Positions 22,288 through 27,158 of a stretch of DNA of 27,158 nt are shown here, piece by piece. Where the stretch lies: positions 1-27,158 of the IMG/VR virus record IMGVR_UViG_3300023500_000020. The stretch is one strand, 5' to 3'. A program made the translations under genes and the position numbers. The notes below the pieces were generated by a model. That model ran no database searches. It saw only the letters and a program-made list of their open reading frames with translations, and was not told where the DNA came from. This DNA comes from a virus. The first letter of the stretch is position 1. Every line of letters begins with the position of its first letter.

Positions 22288-25006
22288 GATACTAGTATTA
22301 CTATTGATTTCTACCCAAGCTAACGCTCTCTTTATGAAGGATGGCCCTATAGGGTTTGGCGATAGAGTAAAACCCCACTCATCTACAGTGGTTCAAATAC
22401 GCTCTACAACCAAAGGCTTTAAGGTTCCTGAAATGACTACTGTTCAAAGAGATCTAATCAGTTCTCCAGCAGCAGGTTTAGAGATTTTCAACTTGGATAC
22501 AAACCAAAAGGAAATCTATACGGGAGTTAATTGGGATACTTTAGGGGGGACTAAGATTGCGTTTAAGGTTAATCAAGTGGCCCATGGTAGAGCATTAGGT
22601 TGCAACCCTACTCCTGTTTATTTAACAGCAGGTATTTGGGTAGATGCTAAAGCAGACAATCAGGCAACACTGGCGACCCACGTTATCGTAGAGGTCATCG
22701 ACGTAGATAATTTTACGGTTGCTAAGATTGGACGTTTTGAATGTCCTGCCCACGGGTTAACAGTAGAGAAAGCTTATTATACTTCTGAAGTAACAGCGGG
22801 TTCTCTAGTTTTAACAGAGCCTCCTGTCTATTCAAACCCTGTATTATTCATTGAAAGTGCAAACATAATTCACGTTACTAACCTTAGAGCTTCAGCAAAT
22901 ACTGGAGCAGGTTCAGGAGCAGTAGCTTCTGTCTTTGGTAGAAATGGTTCAGTGGTTGCCGTAGCAGGTGATTACCAAGCTAATGAAATAACTAATATAC
23001 CTGCAGGAAATATAGCGGCTATCGAGGTTCAGAGTGCTTTAAACGAAATCGACGCTGAGAAGCAAGTTCAGTCAGCGGAGCTTGATACTCTTGCCGGAAT
23101 AGCAACGACCGGTCTTCTAAGTAGAACGGGGGCAGCGGCTTACTCCACTCGTACCCTTCAAGCAGGTTCCACGAAAATAACTCTAGCAAATCCTGATGGC
23201 GTTGCAGGGAATCCTTTAATTGATGTAGATGAAACCAACATCGACCACGACAATCTTCTAAACTTTGTTCTAAATGAGCATATAGATTGGACGGGCTCAA
23301 CTTCAAACTTTTCCACGACAGGAGCTCTATCTTCTGGCCCTCAAAATATAACGGGAAGTGTTGCCGTAACTGGTCTTGTAGATGGTCGAGACTTAGCGGC
23401 CGATGGTATAAAGCTGGACGGAGTAGAGGCTTTAGCAGATATAACTGATGCGACAAATGTAGCTGCGGCGGGAGCGGTAATGGATGGAGATTTCTCATCT
23501 AATGGCCTCATGGCTAGAACTGCTGCAGGTAACTATACAAATCGTACCATAGTCGCAGGTTCGGCTAAAGTTCTTGTACTTGATGGTGACGGTGTTGCAG
23601 GTAATCCTAGCATTGACTTTGACGAAACTCAAATAGACCATGACAACTTACTAAATTTTGTAGCTAATGAGCATATAGACCATACTTCCATAGGTTTAGA
23701 TGTCTCACTACCCACTTCAGGTTTAATTGGTGGAGGAGATGCCACGGCCAGTAGGACATTAAGAATTGATATTAACTCTCAGACATTAGACCCTGCACCT
23801 AACTCTATCGATGAGTTCTTTGTGTGGGATGTCTCACTAAACACATTAAAGAAAACCAGGCTCCAGGACATTGTAGCTTCATTCACTCCTCCTGGAGGGG
23901 AAGCTAACACAGCTTCTAATGTTGGTTTAGGTTCTGGAGTCTTCCGTTCTAAACTAGGTATAGACTTAACCTTCCGTTCCTTTGTACCAGGCTCAACTAA
24001 ACTTTCTATTGTACAAAATGCAGATGACTTAACATTAGATGTTGTCCCTGCAAATATTGATATAACTACTCTAAACGGATTTAGTGCTAACAACTATGTA
24101 GACCACACATCCGTTTCTATTTTAGGTGGTTTAGGTTTAAGTGGGGGTGGAAACATCTCAGGAAACCAGACACTTAATCTGGACATACCCTCCCTATCAG
24201 CAACCATACCTTTTGATAATGCGGATTTAATCGCAGTATATGACACCTCCTTAGCAGCACATAGAAAGATGACCCGAGCGGACTTCCTTTCTGGTCTGGC
24301 CACAGCACCTGTAGATTCAGTGTTTGGTAGAACTGGGGCGGTCGTAGCAGTGGGGGGTGATTATGGTGCTTCTCAAATTACCAATGTTCCTAGTGGCAGT
24401 ATTGCTGCTATTACGACTCAGGCGGCGGTCGATGAACTCGACACCGAAAAGGAACCAGTTATTACTGGGGCGGCCACAACAATTACAGGGGCAAATCTTA
24501 CAGTTTCCCGAGCGGTTGTCTCAGACGTAGCAGGAAAGGTTGCTGTCTCAGCAACAACCGCTGCAGAAATTGGATTCGTTTCAGGGGTTACATCTAGTAT
24601 CCAAACCCAAATAGATAATATCCCAGTATTCCCTGAATTTATGTTTTCTGGAGGTGTCTCAGCAGTTAATGCCAACGCCACAAAACCAGTTTCTATAGGG
24701 CATAACAGTGCTAATGGAGGTGTTATAATGCTCCGAAATGGAGAGATTGTAGGTATAACAATTAGAATAAATAACACAAGAACAGCAGGTACTTGCACAG
24801 GCTCGGCTCTTATAAACGGAGTAATTCAGAACGGTGTGGGGGAGCAGGTTGTTTTAGACGCTGTAAATACTGTTAGCGATTTTCAAGTGATAGCAACACC
24901 TATTCAATTCGTAGCCGGAGATAATCTTTCTATGGAAACAGTCACAGTAGGGTTTGCTCCAACAGGCTCAGATGCTGTTATAACTTTATGGGTGAGGGAT
25001 AGATAA
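22280..25006 (+). CDS. Fibre/adhesin-like protein with signal peptide and internal repeats (908 aa)
   Basis: Start set to ATG 22280, because AGGAG is 10 nt upstream; a longer TTG frame is not supported. Residues 1-16 (MFKILVLLLISTQANA) are a Sec-type signal peptide with an A-N-A cleavage site. A fibre module with VPEMTTVQRDLISSP follows. A VFGRNGSVVAVAGDY-type module occurs twice (about 218-262 and 681-725), and a module with GVAGNPxIDxDETxIDHDNL occurs about 291-340 and 422-470, with a weaker third at about 566-615. The last 120 residues are beta-rich. These modules are typical of phage side fibres. The signal peptide is odd for a cytoplasmically assembled virion part. The gene overlaps the previous one by 8 nt. 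Confidence 0.85.
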   Translation: MFKILVLLLISTQANALFMKDGPIGFGDRVKPHSSTVVQIRSTTKGFKVPEMTTVQRDLISSPAAGLEIFNLDTNQKEIYTGVNWDTLGGTKIAFKVNQVAHGRALGCNPTPVYLTAGIWVDAKADNQATLATHVIVEVIDVDNFTVAKIGRFECPAHGLTVEKAYYTSEVTAGSLVLTEPPVYSNPVLFIESANIIHVTNLRASANTGAGSGAVASVFGRNGSVVAVAGDYQANEITNIPAGNIAAIEVQSALNEIDAEKQVQSAELDTLAGIATTGLLSRTGAAAYSTRTLQAGSTKITLANPDGVAGNPLIDVDETNIDHDNLLNFVLNEHIDWTGSTSNFSTTGALSSGPQNITGSVAVTGLVDGRDLAADGIKLDGVEALADITDATNVAAAGAVMDGDFSSNGLMARTAAGNYTNRTIVAGSAKVLVLDGDGVAGNPSIDFDETQIDHDNLLNFVANEHIDHTSIGLDVSLPTSGLIGGGDATASRTLRIDINSQTLDPAPNSIDEFFVWDVSLNTLKKTRLQDIVASFTPPGGEANTASNVGLGSGVFRSKLGIDLTFRSFVPGSTKLSIVQNADDLTLDVVPANIDITTLNGFSANNYVDHTSVSILGGLGLSGGGNISGNQTLNLDIPSLSATIPFDNADLIAVYDTSLAAHRKMTRADFLSGLATAPVDSVFGRTGAVVAVGGDYGASQITNVPSGSIAAITTQAAVDELDTEKEPVITGAATTITGANLTVSRAVVSDVAGKVAVSATTAAEIGFVSGVTSSIQTQIDNIPVFPEFMFSGGVSAVNANATKPVSIGHNSANGGVIMLRNGEIVGITIRINNTRTAGTCTGSALINGVIQNGVGEQVVLDAVNTVSDFQVIATPIQFVAGDNLSMETVTVGFAPTGSDAVITLWVRDR

Positions 25007-25007
25007 T

Positions 25008-25925
25008 ATGAATAATTTAAAAGTATTACTGCTTGGTTTACTAGCTTTCAATGCAGTAGCCGCTGATTATTTTATAGTTAGGGATTCAGATACTGTGGTT
25101 ACTGGAGTGTTCAAAGCTGACCCAGGAGTTGCACCAATCCTACATACTAAGTATTTTGAAACTGCTGCAGTGGATATTTCAGGCTGGAATAGCGGAACTA
25201 CTATAACTAGAACAGGTGTAAATACTTATGTAAAAACTTCCGAAGTTTTTCAGAAGACATCCTTTGCGGTTAACGATATTGCAAACTCTAAGCTTTGGAC
25301 GCACAGGATTAATGGGACTGTTTACGACTTCTCTAACCCCTTTACAGTACTTATACCTTTCAAAGCAGCATGGGCGACAGGGCCCACTTTCGCTTTCCTA
25401 TTTGATTTGTCCTCAGTATTCTACGTCTACCTCAAAAACGGTGGGACCAGTCTAGTAACTAGACTATTCGATGCCACATCTAACGAGTCTCCCGCCTACA
25501 CCTTACCTACAGCGTTAGTAGATAATCAATGGGTATGGGTCGGAATAACTTATGATGGGGCAGGTGGGTTTCAGTATATCTTAGATGGTACCTTAATAGC
25601 TAACACAGGCTCTAAGGTACTAGTAAACAATGCCTCTATATTCAAGTTCGGAGAGCGTTCAGGCTTCACAGTTTCTCAAGATATGGCCATGGGAAATATC
25701 CTGATTCTGAATAAGGTAATATCTGCTGCAGAACTAACAGCGTATTATAATGGGGGTGTTTCTGTAGATGCTAGAAATGTATTTTTAGACTCTGAAATAG
25801 TGCATTATTACCGTTCTGACCTAATGCAACAAACAACAGTTTTAGATAGTGGAGGAATCAGCTCTTTGCTTAGAGGGGCCTCTACTCAAAACGGACTACT
25901 TACTACAATAGATGTTCCTAATTAG
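25008..25925 (+). CDS. Exported LamG/concanavalin-like lectin-domain protein (305 aa)
   Basis: A signal peptide (MNNLKVLLLGLLAFNAVAA) is followed by a jelly-roll pattern of the laminin-G/ConA type, seen best at about 171-198 (DNQWVWVGITYDG, then a LDGTLIA strand) and at 227-245 (MGNILILNKVISAAELTAYY), the usual end of such domains. These folds bind sugars or proteins. It starts one base after the previous stop. A receptor- or surface-binding role is inferred. Whether it is in the virion or displayed by the infected cell is open. Confidence 0.75.
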   Translation: MNNLKVLLLGLLAFNAVAADYFIVRDSDTVVTGVFKADPGVAPILHTKYFETAAVDISGWNSGTTITRTGVNTYVKTSEVFQKTSFAVNDIANSKLWTHRINGTVYDFSNPFTVLIPFKAAWATGPTFAFLFDLSSVFYVYLKNGGTSLVTRLFDATSNESPAYTLPTALVDNQWVWVGITYDGAGGFQYILDGTLIANTGSKVLVNNASIFKFGERSGFTVSQDMAMGNILILNKVISAAELTAYYNGGVSVDARNVFLDSEIVHYYRSDLMQQTTVLDSGGISSLLRGASTQNGLLTTIDVPN

Positions 25926-25933
25926 GAGAACGT

Positions 25934-26155
25934 ATGAAGTTTTTAATTATATTTTTGATAAGTTTCAATCTCTGGGCAGCCGTTCCTATTTATAGTGTGG
26001 CGGACACAATCAAAGTAACCCCCCCTTGTGATAAGATGAATATGGTGGGTACGATTATAAAGGTGTGGGGTGGGGACATACCGGCTTATATGGTTGAATT
26101 TCCTGATGGAGTTCAGATATTATTGGATGAGAACCAAATAACAATTAATCCTTAA
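25934..26155 (+). CDS. Small exported protein, possible SH3-like fold (73 aa)
   Basis: AGGAG precedes the ATG. A signal peptide (MKFLIIFLISFNLWAA) leaves a mature part of about 57 aa with the pattern GTIIKVWGGDIPAYMVEFPDG and a final ENQITI strand, which looks like a KOW/SH3-type barrel. One cysteine remains. It lies in the run of signal-peptide genes after the main fibre. Function unknown. Confidence 0.65.
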   Translation: MKFLIIFLISFNLWAAVPIYSVADTIKVTPPCDKMNMVGTIIKVWGGDIPAYMVEFPDGVQILLDENQITINP

Positions 26156-26163
26156 GAGGTACT

Positions 26164-27158
26164 ATGAAGAAGATAATTTTACTTACCTTACTATTTATAT
26201 CCCAATCTTGGGCCAACTACCCTGTAGTTCAGACAGGCGGTGGAGGTATTCCTATTTGGGCACCTACTACTTCCTACACTATTGACCAACACGTTAATAA
26301 TGCAGACAAGTTGTATAGGGCCAATGCAGCCTTTACTTCAGGTGCTTTATTTGTACCGGCCAATTGGTCAGAGGTTTCTGATGATCTTAATAGAGAGATA
26401 GTCGTAACTGACACAGCCCTAGTTATATGGGATGGCGTTGGTGGAGATGATGTTAAGGACTCTGTAGTCACACTAGATGGTGCTGGAGTTATGGCAGGTG
26501 TTACTGAATTGACAGGGAATTTAACTGTTAATGGAAACCTAGATGTACTCGGTACTATAACAACGTCTACGCAAGCAGCTTTAGATATTACTAATGCTGT
26601 AATCTCAGTAAATGTTGGGGGAAACCAAGCTGCTGCCAATGCCAATGATGCTGGCCTTGTTGTTTCTATTTCTGATGCCACTAATTCTCAGATAGGTTAT
26701 GACTCTACTTGCCCTACATTTTGGCAAGCAGGTTTAGTAGGCTCCCTTGATTGTGTTGTTACTGAGACTATTGCTCAGTCCTTAACCAATAAAGAGTTTG
26801 GTAACTCAGCCTCTATAGACGCTAACCTCATGTTGGATATGGTGAGTACGTCTAAGGCCTCTAGGCCTTTCCCTATTATGACTGAAGTTCAGAGAGATGC
26901 TCTAACTGCTGTCACTGGTTCAGGGATTTATAACTCAAATACAGATAAGGTTAATGTTTATAATGGAACGGTTTGGAAAGCTATTGGTGGGGGAATCGAT
27001 GCTTGGGCAACAGCTACAGTTTACACAATTGGGGATGTAGTCCATGAATCTAATAAGATTTATCTAGCTCTTACTAACCATACAGGTGGAGTTTTCGCCA
27101 CTGACTTAGGTAATAATGAATGGGTTGAATTATCAGATGACCTTAATAGAGAAGTGGC
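26164..27158 (+). CDS. Tail fibre/adhesin-like protein with signal peptide, incomplete at right edge
   Basis: ATG 26164 opens a frame with no stop to the window end (331 codons seen). AGAGG is about 5 nt upstream. Residues 1-17 (MKKIILLTLLFISQSWA) form a signal peptide. A CBM5/12-like module (IWAPTTSYTIDQHV to WSEVSDDLNREI) follows, then the well-known fibre block NLTVNGNLDVLGTITT with a VGGNQAAANANDAGL strand and a SLTNKEF hinge, a PIMTEVQRDALT module related to that in the 22280 gene, and a second CBM-like module (AWATATVYTIGDVVHES) ending in SDDLNREV as the first does. The product is a modular fibre, secreted or membrane-inserted. The C-terminus is not visible. Confidence 0.85.
   Translation, partial: MKKIILLTLLFISQSWANYPVVQTGGGGIPIWAPTTSYTIDQHVNNADKLYRANAAFTSGALFVPANWSEVSDDLNREIVVTDTALVIWDGVGGDDVKDSVVTLDGAGVMAGVTELTGNLTVNGNLDVLGTITTSTQAALDITNAVISVNVGGNQAAANANDAGLVVSISDATNSQIGYDSTCPTFWQAGLVGSLDCVVTETIAQSLTNKEFGNSASIDANLMLDMVSTSKASRPFPIMTEVQRDALTAVTGSGIYNSNTDKVNVYNGTVWKAIGGGIDAWATATVYTIGDVVHESNKIYLALTNHTGGVFATDLGNNEWVELSDDLNREV

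Noticed and set aside
23019-23498. 159-codon leftward frame opposite the fibre-like gene
   Set aside because: It lies antisense to a clear repeat-containing coding region, has Leu/His/Pro-rich low-complexity composition, and lacks a ribosome binding site.

Overview
The window is part of a low-GC double-stranded DNA phage genome, or a prophage of that type. It has the T7-like short-tail (podovirus) virion gene set: large terminase, head-tail connector, scaffold, major capsid protein, tail tubular proteins A and B, four internal virion (ejection) proteins, then tail fibres. No integrase, tRNA, rRNA, CRISPR array or insertion sequence is visible. The host cannot be read from the sequence. Several virion-module proteins carry short Sec-type signal peptides, and the fibre modules resemble those found in secreted adhesins of Gram-negative bacteria including predatory Bdellovibrio-like organisms, so a Gram-negative host is a guess only.

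Left arm (1 to about 3940, all leftward): an apparent operon of small early genes. In transcription order these are a 49-aa acidic protein, an ArdA-type antirestriction protein, a small exported protein, a conserved phage protein of unknown function, a Cys-rich 77-aa protein, a 14-codon leader peptide coupled to a 99-aa unknown, a short sliding-clamp-like protein, another conserved unknown, and the first 19 codons of a UvrD/Rep-like helicase running off the left edge. Intercistronic leaders are reused between genes: an exact 27-bp repeat, an exact 19-bp repeat with a third variant copy, and a 16/17 repeat.

Control region (about 3940 to 4649): 710 bp between the divergent arms. It contains a candidate leftward promoter overlapping a CATTCGAC motif and followed by a palindrome, two CACACTATA elements resembling the T7 promoter core, a short tandem repeat and a hairpin. 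The 11-mer CATTCGACGAA occurs here, within the terminase gene and just upstream of the capsid promoter candidate.

Right arm (4650 to 27158, all rightward): the late module. Genes are tightly packed, with stop/start overlaps (TAGTG, TAATG) suggesting translational coupling. A strong terminator separates the scaffold gene from the capsid gene, and a second hairpin follows the putative decoration gene, so the capsid pair may be its own transcription unit. The capsid protein has an unusual hydrophobic N-terminal extension. The fibre region encodes one T7-gp17-like fibre with a collagen-like stretch, followed by four genes whose products begin with signal peptides. The last of these is incomplete at the right edge. 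Lysis genes, DNA polymerase, RNA polymerase and primase are not in this window.
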